64,000 bases of DNA from Dehalobacter sp. DCA. GTDB taxonomy: Bacteria > Bacillota > Desulfitobacteriia > Desulfitobacteriales > Syntrophobotulaceae. Positions 16,999 through 26,321 of the stretch are shown one piece after another (the first letter of the stretch is position 1; each line of letters starts with the position of its first letter). The DNA lies in NCBI RefSeq assembly GCF_000305775.1, contig NC_018866.1, positions 806,001 through 870,000 on the forward strand, read 5' to 3'. The translations under genes were made by a program, and so were the position numbers. A model generated the notes under the pieces. That model did not search any database. It was not told the origin of the DNA and saw only the letters and a list, made by a program, of their open reading frames with translations.

Positions 16999-18141
16999 TT
17001 GGCTTACAGCTTTTTCAAGATTCTCCAGGGAATTTGCATAGGAAATCCTCAGATATCCTTCGCCGTATTCCCCGAACGAACTGCCCCAGAGGGTCGCAAC
17101 ACCTGCTTCGTTTAACAGGTACTCGGCCATCTCCTTGCTAGTTTTTCCAAAAGCTTTGATATTCGGAAACACGTAAAAGGCACCGCGTGGTTTCAGACAG
17201 GTAACCCCACTGATGGCATTCAGTCCGTCAACGATCCGATCCCTTCTGATTCTGAACTGCTCTGCTCTTCTCAAAACTTCATCCTGCGGTCCTGTCAGGG
17301 CCTCAATACAAGCCATCTGTGTAAAACCTGCCAGACAGGAAGTACTGTTCACAACGAGCTTGCCAATTTGCTGAGCGGCTTCCTTCGGCATGATGCCGTA
17401 CCCGGCGCGCCAGCCGGTCATCGCATAGGTCTTCGAGAATCCGTTCAGTATGATTGTTTTTTCTCTCATATGCGGCAGCGAAGAGATCGAAAATGACGGC
17501 TCTTCATAGACGACATTTTCATAAATCTCATCCGATAGAATCACAATATTACGATCGGCCAGAAAATCAGCGATTTCCTGATAGTCTTCTTTCGTCAGCA
17601 TCCCACCGGTTGGGTTTTGCGGCGAGTTGATAATCACCATTTTGGTTTTGTCTGTCACGAGGGATTTGAATTCTTGGATATCCATTCTGAACTCATTCTC
17701 TTCACGCAGCGGGATCGGTACCGGTACCCCGCCAACGAACTTAATGACGGATTCATAAATTGGGAAACCCGGATTCGGATAAATGACCTCATCTCCGGGG
17801 TTAACCGTAGCCAAAATGGCGTAAAACATGATCGGCTTTCCGCCCGCCGTCATGACCACTTCCTGAGGGTCGATTTCATAGCCTCTTTTTTTGCCCGCAT
17901 AATCCGCAACCGCCTGTCTTGCCTCCAGCAGGCCTGAAGAAGGTGTGTATTTTGTCATGCCGGCCCGCAGGCATTCCATCCCTTTTTCTATGATATTGGG
18001 CAACGTCGGAAAATCCGGTTCACCAATCTCAAGGTGAACAATTTCCCTTCCCTGCGCTTCCAAAACATTGGCCTTCGCCAGCATTTCAAAAGCCGTCTCA
18101 CTGCCCAGTCTGTTCATCCGGTCTGCAAATATCATACGCAT
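16972..18141 (-). CDS. PLP-dependent class I/II aminotransferase
   Basis: 389 residues, normal for a fold-type I aspartate/aromatic aminotransferase or succinyldiaminopimelate-type enzyme. Visible motifs are GEPDFPTLPNI, TKYTPSSGLLEAR, NSPQNPTGGML, ILSDEIYENVVYE (Asp and Tyr that contact PLP) and GFSKTYAMTGWRAGY with the Schiff-base lysine, then FYVFPNI and LRISYANS. It transfers an amino group between an amino acid and a 2-oxo acid; the substrate cannot be told. Single gene; ATG RMI... preceded by GGAG about 10 bases away. The 3' end was duplicated in tandem. Confidence 0.9.
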   Translation of the reverse strand: MRMIFADRMNRLGSETAFEMLAKANVLEAQGREIVHLEIGEPDFPTLPNIIEKGMECLRAGMTKYTPSSGLLEARQAVADYAGKKRGYEIDPQEVVMTAGGKPIMFYAILATVNPGDEVIYPNPGFPIYESVIKFVGGVPVPIPLREENEFRMDIQEFKSLVTDKTKMVIINSPQNPTGGMLTKEDYQEIADFLADRNIVILSDEIYENVVYEEPSFSISSLPHMREKTIILNGFSKTYAMTGWRAGYGIMPKEAAQQIGKLVVNSTSCLAGFTQMACIEALTGPQDEVLRRAEQFRIRRDRIVDGLNAISGVTCLKPRGAFYVFPNIKAFGKTSKEMAEYLLNEAGVATLWGSSFGEYGEGYLRISYANSLENLEKAVSQIDTALRKL

Positions 18142-18239
18142 AATACTATATCTCCATCCTCAAGTTGATCATTTCATTATATTTTACCTGAAAAAGCGGG
18201 ATGAAATCAACCTAAAAAAATATGCTCATCATACAAATA

Positions 18240-20780
18240 CTATTCCGCTTCCCGCAGCCGCTCCACGATACTTTGCTTGTCCGTCATGGCATACGATACC
18301 AAAGGAATCATCATACCAAGCATAAACAGGAAAGGAAGTACGATCAAAAGCGGCCACAGGATAAAATGATAACTAAAGAACCACAGCAGACCACAAAAAG
18401 ATTTGACAATCAAAAGTGAAAATAATGTGCTAAATACGAGCGACAGTGTGCAAGTACCAAGCGTATAATAGAATCCTTCAAACATTAATATACGGCGCAG
18501 CTGCCTTCGTGTCATGCCTATGCTTTGCAGCATGGCAAATTCTTTGCGTCGGGTCAAAATGCTGGTGAGAATGGCATTGACAAAATTGAGGATGCCAATC
18601 AGCCCGATGATAAAGCTGAGTGCGCCGCCAATCATCACAACGGTGCTCTGCATACCGGAAAACTCCTTGAGAGAGGTAAACTTAGAAACGTAATTCATGA
18701 CTGGTTCCACTGAATCGGTGTAGCTTTGCAAAAAACGCTCCATTGCCGTCTCTTGATCTTCGGAAACATTGAAGGCATAGCTCATTACAGCGGGCTGTAC
18801 TACCATTGTTTTATAGACATCCGCTGGGAGATAGAAGTTATAGTCCCATCCGGTACGGTCGGAATTGGAATAATGTTTGATGGCCACATGACCCAGCATG
18901 ATAAACTCCTGCGTCGTGTACTCCCTACCAGCAAATGTTTCCGACGTTCCTTTATAGTTGTGAAGTGTTACCGTATCACCAACCTCATAATGCTTGTTCT
19001 CCATTTCCGGTACACTGTTATCGTCCAGCGGGACTCCCTCCAGAATGTACTTACCAGTAGCCAGCTTTGCATCATCAAGCTCACCGTCTATAAGCTCCAG
19101 TCGCTGAAGAGGCATACCCTCAAGACCATAGACCGCAGCCATGAAACCGCCGTAGGGATTCCTGTTATATTCCTGGGTGGTGTTCTTTTCGTCCTCTGCC
19201 GCAAATCCTTCCGCTCTGCCGCCATACAGTCGCCCACCCGCCTCAAAGCCGGGCTGTGTTTCCACCGCCTGAATAAAGCTCTCGCTGGTCTGGTTTTCGG
19301 GACCGGAGTAGTCATTTTGAAAGTAATCGGCATGGGCAATCAGAAAATCGGTATCCACGAATTTAGAAAGGAACTTGTTCATATCAATGCTCTGAGATAG
19401 CGTAAACACCGTGTTCAGCAAGACAAGGCTCAGGGACAAGCTAATGACTACTAAAACGGTACGTCTTTTGTTCCGCCCTAAATTAGCCAGGGCCATACAG
19501 GGCATTTTCCCGCCATCAGTGGATTTTTTCGGTTTGCAGTTCTGCTTTGTATTTCCATCCGTATACCGCACTGCCTCCACCGGTGAAACAGCGGCGGCTA
19601 TCCTGCCCGGTTTGAAGGTACTGATGAGTACGGTGACCAAAGCAAACAGCGCCGAACCAATAAAAATCCATGGGCTTGGCGATACAGACACCGCACTTCC
19701 GGCATAGGTGGAATTGTTTATGAGGAGAGGAACAAGGGATTTGCCAATAAAGAAACCTGCAATCAATCCGATTGGAATTCCTATGGTGGAAAGGATCAGT
19801 GCCTGTCTGCGGATAATCCGGCGTATCTGTCTCCCGGTTGTACCAATGGTTTTCAGGAGGCCATAAAAACGGATATCCCGAATGACGGAAATCTGAAAAA
19901 TGTTGTAGATAATGAGATAGCCGGTGAACACGATCAATAGCAAGCCGGAAAGCAGTACAATCAGCGTACCTGCGTCCATACCAAAATTCGTGGAGAGATA
20001 GGCCCAACTCACATTATGCTCTAAGTAATTCGGTGCTTTTTCATCCAGAGAATAGCCGCTGTCGGTAATGACCTTTGCCAGTTTTCCCTCCAAATCGATG
20101 CTGTTTTTGAACATAATAGACGCGTTGATAACCCCGGTGAGAGAATTGTCCGCCTTATAGCTGTTTTGCAGTTCGGCCAGATGGGCATCTACATAGGCAC
20201 GGGAGGCCAAGATCTGGCCCACGTTAAAGACGGGATCGCTCTCCCACCAGCCTGCAAGGACAAAATCCCGCTGTACTTCTTCGCCCCGGATGTCAAGTGT
20301 GAGCGTAAGCGACGCGCCAACCTCAAAGGGAACGCCCATCAGCTGCAAGGTCTTGGTATCTGCAATGACTTCGTTTTCAGCTACAGGTTTGTGTCCGCTT
20401 GTTGGTTCGCAAAATCCAAGCTTCATCCCGCTATCATCATCATACCAAAACTCGGCGCGCCGTTTGAGAAATTCCTTGTTTTCCACCCCGTCGCATAGCA
20501 TTCGGTTATAGGAAATTTCTTTAATAAGTACATGATCTTTGATGTTGTTGAATTCCTCGTCAGTGATATATTTAAGCACAGCATGGCCGTCGCCGCCCGC
20601 CTGCCTCATCGTGGCCTGCTGAAGACCCTCCACTGTACCGATCCCCATGGTGAAAAGCGTGGTGAAAAGCACCGCTGTCAAGGCAATGGCGATGATCGCA
20701 ATCAAGTTGCGGACTTTATTGGCCCGATAGCTCTTGTCAGCCAGATTGCGAATCGCTTTTTTGTTTTTTACTTTGATCAT
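18240..20780 (-). CDS. FtsX-like ABC transporter permease
   Basis: 846 residues in the two-unit FtsX/MacB-like layout: a membrane helix at residues 22-45, a large extracytoplasmic region, three helices near 270-400, a fifth helix near 435-455, a second extracytoplasmic region, and three C-terminal helices from about 690. The protein is the membrane half of an ABC exporter; its ATG overlaps the ATPase gene by 4 bases. With the adjacent two-component genes this is the arrangement of antimicrobial-peptide sensing/resistance modules, which is inference from layout. Confidence 0.9.
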   Translation of the reverse strand: MIKVKNKKAIRNLADKSYRANKVRNLIAIIAIALTAVLFTTLFTMGIGTVEGLQQATMRQAGGDGHAVLKYITDEEFNNIKDHVLIKEISYNRMLCDGVENKEFLKRRAEFWYDDDSGMKLGFCEPTSGHKPVAENEVIADTKTLQLMGVPFEVGASLTLTLDIRGEEVQRDFVLAGWWESDPVFNVGQILASRAYVDAHLAELQNSYKADNSLTGVINASIMFKNSIDLEGKLAKVITDSGYSLDEKAPNYLEHNVSWAYLSTNFGMDAGTLIVLLSGLLLIVFTGYLIIYNIFQISVIRDIRFYGLLKTIGTTGRQIRRIIRRQALILSTIGIPIGLIAGFFIGKSLVPLLINNSTYAGSAVSVSPSPWIFIGSALFALVTVLISTFKPGRIAAAVSPVEAVRYTDGNTKQNCKPKKSTDGGKMPCMALANLGRNKRRTVLVVISLSLSLVLLNTVFTLSQSIDMNKFLSKFVDTDFLIAHADYFQNDYSGPENQTSESFIQAVETQPGFEAGGRLYGGRAEGFAAEDEKNTTQEYNRNPYGGFMAAVYGLEGMPLQRLELIDGELDDAKLATGKYILEGVPLDDNSVPEMENKHYEVGDTVTLHNYKGTSETFAGREYTTQEFIMLGHVAIKHYSNSDRTGWDYNFYLPADVYKTMVVQPAVMSYAFNVSEDQETAMERFLQSYTDSVEPVMNYVSKFTSLKEFSGMQSTVVMIGGALSFIIGLIGILNFVNAILTSILTRRKEFAMLQSIGMTRRQLRRILMFEGFYYTLGTCTLSLVFSTLFSLLIVKSFCGLLWFFSYHFILWPLLIVLPFLFMLGMMIPLVSYAMTDKQSIVERLREAE

Positions 20781-21454
20781 TTGCTTCCACCACCCACGAT
20801 TTTTCCATCTTCAATTCGGATGATGCGGTCTGCCAACTGGGCAATTTCCTCGTTGTGGGTAATCATAACAATGGTCTGACTGAACCTTTCGCTTGTAACC
20901 TTGAGCAGTCCCAGGACATCTTGGCTGGTTTTACTGTCGAGGTTTCCTGTCGGCTCATCCGCGAGAACGATAGCAGGCTTAGCGGCTAAAGCTCTGGCAA
21001 TCGCCACCCGCTGCTGCTGACCGCCGGAAAGATTGTTGGGCAGATTGTTCAGTTTGCTTTCAAGCCCCAATGTGCCGATAATTCTGTCCACATAGCGTTT
21101 ATCCGGCTCGTTCCCGTCGAGCTGAATAGGCAGGACAGTATTCTCGTACACATTCAATACAGGAACAAGATTATAATTTTGAAAGACAAAGCCAATTTTT
21201 CTTCGGCGGAAAATCGTCAGTTCTTCGTCTTTCAGTGCAAATATCTCCTTTCCATCGACAGTGACCGTGCCGCTTGTGGGACGGTCAAGCCCACCCAGCA
21301 TATGTAGAAGCGTAGACTTGCCGCTGCCGGATGTGCCTACGATGGCTACAAACTCCCCACTCTCCACGGTGAGGTCGATGCCGTCTAACGCTTTAACCGT
21401 TGTATCCTCGCTGCCGTAATATTTTTTTAATTTTGTTGTTTCAAGTATCGTCAT
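20777..21454 (-). CDS. ABC transporter ATP-binding protein, LolD/MacB type
   Basis: About 225 residues: Walker A GTSGSGKSTLLHMLGG, Q-loop NYNLVPVLNVYEN, signature NLSGGQQQRVAIARAL, Walker B IVLADEPTGNLDS and the switch histidine in MITHNEE. The start is the ATG at 21454, preceded by GGGGAGG; an upstream in-frame ATG at 21502 has no good ribosome binding site. It energises the permease encoded directly downstream. Confidence 0.95.
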   Translation of the reverse strand: MTILETTKLKKYYGSEDTTVKALDGIDLTVESGEFVAIVGTSGSGKSTLLHMLGGLDRPTSGTVTVDGKEIFALKDEELTIFRRRKIGFVFQNYNLVPVLNVYENTVLPIQLDGNEPDKRYVDRIIGTLGLESKLNNLPNNLSGGQQQRVAIARALAAKPAIVLADEPTGNLDSKTSQDVLGLLKVTSERFSQTIVMITHNEEIAQLADRIIRIEDGKIVGGGSK

Positions 21455-21563
21455 TTTGTTTTCCTCCCCAAAGAAAATAGTCAGTATCGCAGTTGCCTGC
21501 AATATTGACTATATCACAACAATCTTTCCACAATCTTTCTAGAATCTAACAGTCTTGAAAGAT

Positions 21564-22481
21564 TTACTTTTCTATTGGCAAAAATACTGAAAAGGTAGAA
21601 CCACTGCCCGGCTGTGATGACACCTTGATATAACCCCCCTCGGCTGAGATGATCTCTCTGGTCAAAAACAGCCCAAGACCAACACCTTCTTGATTCCCAG
21701 CGGTTCCCGAGCGATAGAACCGGGTGAATATTTTGCTTTGTTCATCCTCGGGAATACCCATCCCATTATCGGTTATATCAATACGGCAGAACAACTCATA
21801 GGGTATGGCTTTTATGGTAATACACCCGCCGCTTGTGGTATATTTTACGGCGTTATCCATGATATTATATACGGCTTCTGTCGTCCATTTCAGATCAAAA
21901 TAGGCACGACTCTCCATATCTTCCATGGCAACAGAAATGCCCTTGGCCTCCGCCTTTGGCCTGATCTGTATCCAAACTTCATCCAGCAACCTTTGGAGGG
22001 CTTCCTGTTTCGGTGAAACAGTAATAATACCCGTTTCCAGCCGTGATATTTTCACCAAAGCATTGATGAGAAAATTCAGCTTTTCCGCCTGTGTAGACAA
22101 GGCTTGCACACAAACTTTACAGTCTTCCGGCAATTCGTGTTCACTGAGCAGCTGTGAATAAAGCAGGATATTGGCAAGGGGTGTTTTGGTCTGATGGGAA
22201 ATATCAGAAATCAGCTCTTTTATTTTATCCTTTTCCGCAAGCAAATTCTTGGAGGATACCGCACATTTGGAAAGATACCGTGCAAGCTTAGATTCCACCG
22301 CGGATAAAGCAGATTCATCAAAAACACCTTGGGCAAAGCTACCGTTTATGGCTGTGTCCAACACATCTTCAATTTTTTCAAACGTTTTCTTTGTTCTTTG
22401 ACGGTTAACGACAATCACCATCACGGCCGCGCATACCGCAGCAATGGCAATCCCGATACAGGTGTAATCAAGTGTATTCAT
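21564..22481 (-). CDS. sensor histidine kinase
   Basis: About 305 residues. One N-terminal membrane helix (GIAIAAVCAAVMVIVV) and no real extracellular sensor domain. The HisKA box has the phosphorylated His in ISDISHQTKTPLANI; the HATPase region has NIMDNAVKYT (N box), DITDNGMGIPED (G1), and GVGLGLFLTREI (G2). Start ATG at 22481 is one base past the stop of the response regulator gene. Such sensors often sense through the adjacent ABC transporter (established for Bce-type systems; inferred here). Confidence 0.92.
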   Translation of the reverse strand: MNTLDYTCIGIAIAAVCAAVMVIVVNRQRTKKTFEKIEDVLDTAINGSFAQGVFDESALSAVESKLARYLSKCAVSSKNLLAEKDKIKELISDISHQTKTPLANILLYSQLLSEHELPEDCKVCVQALSTQAEKLNFLINALVKISRLETGIITVSPKQEALQRLLDEVWIQIRPKAEAKGISVAMEDMESRAYFDLKWTTEAVYNIMDNAVKYTTSGGCITIKAIPYELFCRIDITDNGMGIPEDEQSKIFTRFYRSGTAGNQEGVGLGLFLTREIISAEGGYIKVSSQPGSGSTFSVFLPIEK

Positions 22482-22482
22482 C

Positions 22483-23163
22483 TCACTGCACCGCCCAGGT
22501 GTAGCCAATGCCATAGACCGTTTTGATATATTGCGGTGCAGACGGAAGCTCTTCCAATTTATCACGCAGTCTTTTTATCGTAACCGACAAGGCATTCTCG
22601 TCAACATACTCGGCCCCATCTGTCCAAATCCTGTCCACCAAATCTGTACGGGAAATAGTTTTTCCCCTGTTTTCTATTAAGACCCGGAGCAGTTTCTGCT
22701 CGGTTTTGCTGAGTTCAATAGGTTTGCCGCCTCTCCTGAACTCCATCCTTGCAAAGGAAAAGGAAAACCCGTCAATCTTTACGGTATCGCGAACCTGATG
22801 CCTGCCCTTCCGCAGTTGGACGCCCACTCTGGCCCGCAGTACCATCAGACTGAAAGGTTTTGTGATATAGTCATCCGCCCCAAGCTCAAACCCGGTTACA
22901 ATATCAGTTTCCAAATCATTGGCAGTCAGGACAATTACAGGCAAAGCCAATCTCTTACGGATCTCAGCTAGAAGGTCAAGACCGTTTCCATCCGGTAAAT
23001 TGACATCGAGTATCACCAAATGAAAGAAGTTGGTTTTTAGCTGTTTCTTGGCCGCGGCAATGTCATACGCCTGCACAAAGGTGCAATGATCTTCTTTAAG
23101 GGCCAGAACAATACCATTGCTCAGGGCCGTATCATCCTCGACAATTAAAATGTGATTCATCAT
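22483..23163 (-). CDS. OmpR-family response regulator
   Basis: 226 residues. Receiver residues 1-115: acidic pocket VEDD, phosphoacceptor Asp in LVILDVNLPDGNG, and KPFSL lysine. Winged-helix DNA-binding domain at 130-225 with LSKTEQKLLRVLIENRGKTISR, VTIKRLRDKLE and IKTVYGIGYTW. GGAGG lies before tandem ATGs at 23163 and 23160. It leads the four-gene operon regulator-kinase-ATPase-permease and probably regulates the transporter. Confidence 0.95.
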   Translation of the reverse strand: MMNHILIVEDDTALSNGIVLALKEDHCTFVQAYDIAAAKKQLKTNFFHLVILDVNLPDGNGLDLLAEIRKRLALPVIVLTANDLETDIVTGFELGADDYITKPFSLMVLRARVGVQLRKGRHQVRDTVKIDGFSFSFARMEFRRGGKPIELSKTEQKLLRVLIENRGKTISRTDLVDRIWTDGAEYVDENALSVTIKRLRDKLEELPSAPQYIKTVYGIGYTWAVQ

Positions 23164-23414
23164 GCACCTCCTGTCTGTCGACTTGCATCTTCGAAGGGTT
23201 AATTGGTTCTACCTTTTGATCAATACTTTCAAATGATTTAATAGGAATAATACACGCCCCTTGGCCTTATGGTCTAAAATTAGTTGATTAGTCTTGTATG
23301 AAATCTGCAACACATAGCATATGTCATGAAGTAACCCGGGTGAAAGATAGAACAGTGCCCCTTCTCCTTAAATCTATTATTTATGACAAATATCATGCCT
23401 TAATTTCAAACTAA

Positions 23415-24089
23415 TTACCAGATTGACGGAATCAAACGGTAACGTGTCTTTAAACAATAATCGTTGTACCCCGGTAAGCTTTTTAGTAGTACTTCCTCTT
23501 CGCTTTTTATCCTTAGTATTAATGATGGTATTATCATGAGTGAAGGTATTATTGCCCAGTAAGAGCCTAAAGCTAGAGGAGAAAAAAGCGACATTAATAA
23601 CATTCCTAAGTACATCGGATGGCGAACAATGGCGTAGGGGCCTGTTGTTATAACCTGCTGTTCTTGCTCGACCTGGATGACAGTTGAAGCAAAACTGTTT
23701 TCTTTAAAGACAAGGATAATAAATATATAACCTAAGAAAACAATAACATTCGATGTGATAATAATCCATAAAGGCACAGACGACCAATGAAAACGAAAAT
23801 CAAAACCGGGAATTATGAATCCGAGAAAATACAAGTTTAGGATGGCGGGGGGGGTTCGAGTTATTTCTTTTTCGTTAAACTTCATTCTTCTTGCTAGTAA
23901 TTCAGGACTTTTCTTCAAGAAAAAAGCTGTTGTAAAAATCATCAGTACAGATAAACCCAACCACCATATCCATGCCTGCCAAAACCTAAAAGAACCGGCT
24001 GGAAGAAATATGATGACGCCCATCACAATCATCATTATTATCGGAAAAAGATAGGCTTTTCGCTTTGACAGTTTATTACTTCCTTCCAC
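23415..24089 (-). CDS. isoprenylcysteine carboxyl methyltransferase-like membrane protein
   Basis: About 224 residues with five to six membrane helices and the C-terminal ICMT/PEMT signature TGPYAIVRHPMYLGMLL (SAM-binding and catalytic region), followed by KSEEEVLLKSLPGYNDYC. Bacterial homologues have unknown substrates. The start is set at GTG 24089, 8 bases after GGAGG; the ATG at 24113 would precede the Shine-Dalgarno. It is 89 bases downstream of the merR gene, so probably under its control. Confidence 0.8.
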   Translation of the reverse strand: MEGSNKLSKRKAYLFPIIMMIVMGVIIFLPAGSFRFWQAWIWWLGLSVLMIFTTAFFLKKSPELLARRMKFNEKEITRTPPAILNLYFLGFIIPGFDFRFHWSSVPLWIIITSNVIVFLGYIFIILVFKENSFASTVIQVEQEQQVITTGPYAIVRHPMYLGMLLMSLFSPLALGSYWAIIPSLMIIPSLILRIKSEEEVLLKSLPGYNDYCLKTRYRLIPSIW

Positions 24090-24178
24090 TGAAATCGCCT
24101 CCAATCTTAGCAATAATGACTAATGACTTTTTATGACCATGAAACAAAACTTTTCAGAAGTAATGTTGTAATAAAAAA

Positions 24179-24988
24179 TTATGAGTTAAGATATTTTTGG
24201 AAGAGTTGCTTATGTTTCATCCGAGCCGGTGAAATAACGTTGGCTACCATATCATTGTATAAGCTTTCAAGGGGTTTCTTTATACCTGACTGGTTGCATA
24301 ACATCTTTCTTAACTGAGGTATACTTTTAATAAATTCTACAGATTCCCGAGCTAGAATTTCAATCTCCGGATCATCTTCGGATAGTTGGGAAAGGTTGGA
24401 CAGACGCACTCCATAATCCAAAGAAATTTGATATTGCTCAGGGTGATCTTGGAAATATCCGGCCAATGCTCGAAAAGTTTCCTGGTAGTCCTCTCCCCAC
24501 TGGAAATCATCCAAAATGCCAAACAATTTTCGTTGTTGATCGAAGAGTTCCGGGCAGGTTCGCGCATAGTTTTCAATTTGCTCCGGTTTTAATATCTCAG
24601 TGATCATTTGAAAAGAAGGGGAATCATAAATATCCTCATCTAGTCGTACTTTGTCTTCACTCAGCAATAATTCGATTTTTACTATTCGTTCCTCAAGGCT
24701 TTTCTTCTCGTTTAGTAGATCTTTTTGTAAGGATTGTAAGACTTCCCGCAATGTCTTGTTGTAGTGTATATCACCTAATACTTCTTTAATACGTTTCAGA
24801 TCCAGCCCGAGGGATTTCAAGTGATTGATTAATTGCATACGAGTTAGCTCTTCCGGCCCGTATAAGCGGTATCCTCCCTGTGAGCGCTCGGGTTCTTGCA
24901 GTAAACCGATCTTATGGTAATAGATAATTGTTTTCAATGTACTTCCAGTTAATTTAACGAAATCGCCAATTTTTATTCGATTCTTCAC
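24179..24988 (-). CDS. MerR-family transcriptional regulator
   Basis: 269 residues, GTG start after GGTGGGAT. The winged helix at residues 1-72 is typical (IKIGDFVKL, TLKTIIYYHKIGLLQEPERS, YRLYGPEELTRMQLI), then a dimerisation helix and a 150-residue effector domain with no recognisable cofactor site. The promoter at 25010-25040 has the 19-bp spacer that MerR proteins untwist, so autoregulation is likely. Ligand unknown. Confidence 0.9.
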   Translation of the reverse strand: MKNRIKIGDFVKLTGSTLKTIIYYHKIGLLQEPERSQGGYRLYGPEELTRMQLINHLKSLGLDLKRIKEVLGDIHYNKTLREVLQSLQKDLLNEKKSLEERIVKIELLLSEDKVRLDEDIYDSPSFQMITEILKPEQIENYARTCPELFDQQRKLFGILDDFQWGEDYQETFRALAGYFQDHPEQYQISLDYGVRLSNLSQLSEDDPEIEILARESVEFIKSIPQLRKMLCNQSGIKKPLESLYNDMVANVISPARMKHKQLFQKYLNS

Positions 24989-25009
24989 CGTTATCCCACC
25001 TTCACAGTC

Positions 25010-25040
25010 ATTATAAACCCCACCCTAAGGGTCGAGTCAA
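25010..25040 (-). promoter_or_regulatory. MerR-type promoter with 19-bp spacer and dyad
   Basis: On the minus strand TTGACT (25040-25035), a 19-base spacer containing the dyad ACCCTTAGGGT, then TATAAT (25015-25010). The over-long spacer with a central palindrome is the diagnostic arrangement of MerR-family-controlled promoters. It drives merR and probably the methyltransferase-like gene. Confidence 0.85.
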
Positions 25041-25210
25041 TTATTTTGGGGGAGCATTGGAATTAATTATTACTAATTTTCCTTTTATTGTACAAACAAA
25101 GGTTTTGGGAAGCAGGCACTATAAGATGAACCTCCAAATATAATAAGGACGCTCTTTGATAATAATAGATTCCTGCAACTTAGAATTATCACTTCTATAG
25201 CGTTATTGAG

Positions 25211-26116
25211 CTACTCTTTGACAGCTCTAAAACTCATATAATCTTGTTGACCGATCTTCCTTTTATCAAATATACCTCCATGATAGACAATGACATATGC
25301 CTGTTGTTCATCCTTTACTGATGTATCTGAAGTCCAGTAATAGATTACCTTGGAATGTACATCCCATAAAGGTGTTTCTTTATCTGGCGTTCTATCATAG
25401 ACGGCCTTCTCTTCTTCCGGATACCAGACTCCACCTGCATTTTCGTCGTGGAGCATCATAGAACGAACTGCTTCATCCACTGTTGGCAAGCGCCAAATAT
25501 TTTGCTCTTCCTTCATAAGGGTTGTGCCATCCTCTGATAAATACTTGCATATATCTTGCGCCTCTTTCCAGGAAGTCCCTTTATCCGGCCATCCAGGCCC
25601 TCTTGGTGCCCAAGCCAGAGTTACACCATTCCCTTCTACTATTCTCATCCCAAAATTATTATCATTAATTCTTTGGGACACTTTAATAGCTTGAGGGATT
25701 GAAATAACTAAAGTAATAACTAATGGAACAATTATGATTAACCTGTATGCCCATTTCTTAGGCTCAGGCTCCCCAAAATAATAAAGTAGCCCAAGAACAG
25801 CAAAAGGTATAATAATCAATAATCCTAGCACATTAAAACTAGCACCGGAAAAAAAACAAATACAAAAGCCACCAAAAATTAGATGTAGTAGAAAACCTAT
25901 TCTTTTCCATCTTAATATAACTAATGCTAATAATACAAAGATAATAGCGAATAACATATATTGGAACAAAAACATAAAGAGGTTTTCCCAGATGGAAGTT
26001 GAGTACCAGCCTTCATGGAAATTTTCAAAAGCACCCCAATAAGCCCATACACTTGACAATATAACGGTTATGAACACACCTATCCATCCGATAATTACCT
26101 TCTTATTTTTTTCCAT
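25211..26116 (-). CDS. membrane protein with C-terminal DUF1566-like domain
   Basis: About 301 residues. Around five membrane helices occupy residues 8-170. The C-terminal 120 residues read as the DUF1566 (Lcl C-terminal, FGE-sulfatase-like fold) pattern: TSWKEAQDICKYL, IWRLPTVDEAVRSMM, YYWTSDTS, DYMSFRAVK. Function of such hybrids is unknown. A TTG at 26122 is an alternative start; GAGG precedes the ATG region closely, so the start is uncertain by two codons. Confidence 0.7.
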   Translation of the reverse strand: MEKNKKVIIGWIGVFITVILSSVWAYWGAFENFHEGWYSTSIWENLFMFLFQYMLFAIIFVLLALVILRWKRIGFLLHLIFGGFCICFFSGASFNVLGLLIIIPFAVLGLLYYFGEPEPKKWAYRLIIIVPLVITLVISIPQAIKVSQRINDNNFGMRIVEGNGVTLAWAPRGPGWPDKGTSWKEAQDICKYLSEDGTTLMKEEQNIWRLPTVDEAVRSMMLHDENAGGVWYPEEEKAVYDRTPDKETPLWDVHSKVIYYWTSDTSVKDEQQAYVIVYHGGIFDKRKIGQQDYMSFRAVKE

Positions 26117-26204
26117 CCTCAATCAATCTCCTCATTTAAATCACCGCTATAATCTATGTGGATACTCAAACAAAATGTCTCAATGTTATTTCATTCAGAG
26201 TCAT

Positions 26205-26300
26205 GGTAGAGATGCCGGTTGCCCGGCACCCCCCGCACAGATTCCGGCGTGCAGAACTACCGCACCGGGCTCCTCAGGAGTATTCGCTTTCGTAATTGAC
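26205..26300 (-). other. group II intron 3' remnant (domains V and VI)
   Basis: On the minus strand, 26272-26238 reads as a domain V hairpin: GAGCCCGGTGCG at the 5' arm (with the catalytic AGC triad) and GCACGCCGGAATCTG at the 3' arm. It is followed by TGCGGGGGG and a domain VI-like hairpin GTGCCGGGCAACCGGCAT, ending CTCTACC at about 26205. This is the standard 3' end of bacterial group II introns. No reverse transcriptase or 5' domains occur in the window, so it is a fossil. The domain V loop GTAGTTC departs from the usual GAAA type. Confidence 0.8.
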
Positions 26301-26321
26301 AGATTACCTGTCTTAGCTTAC

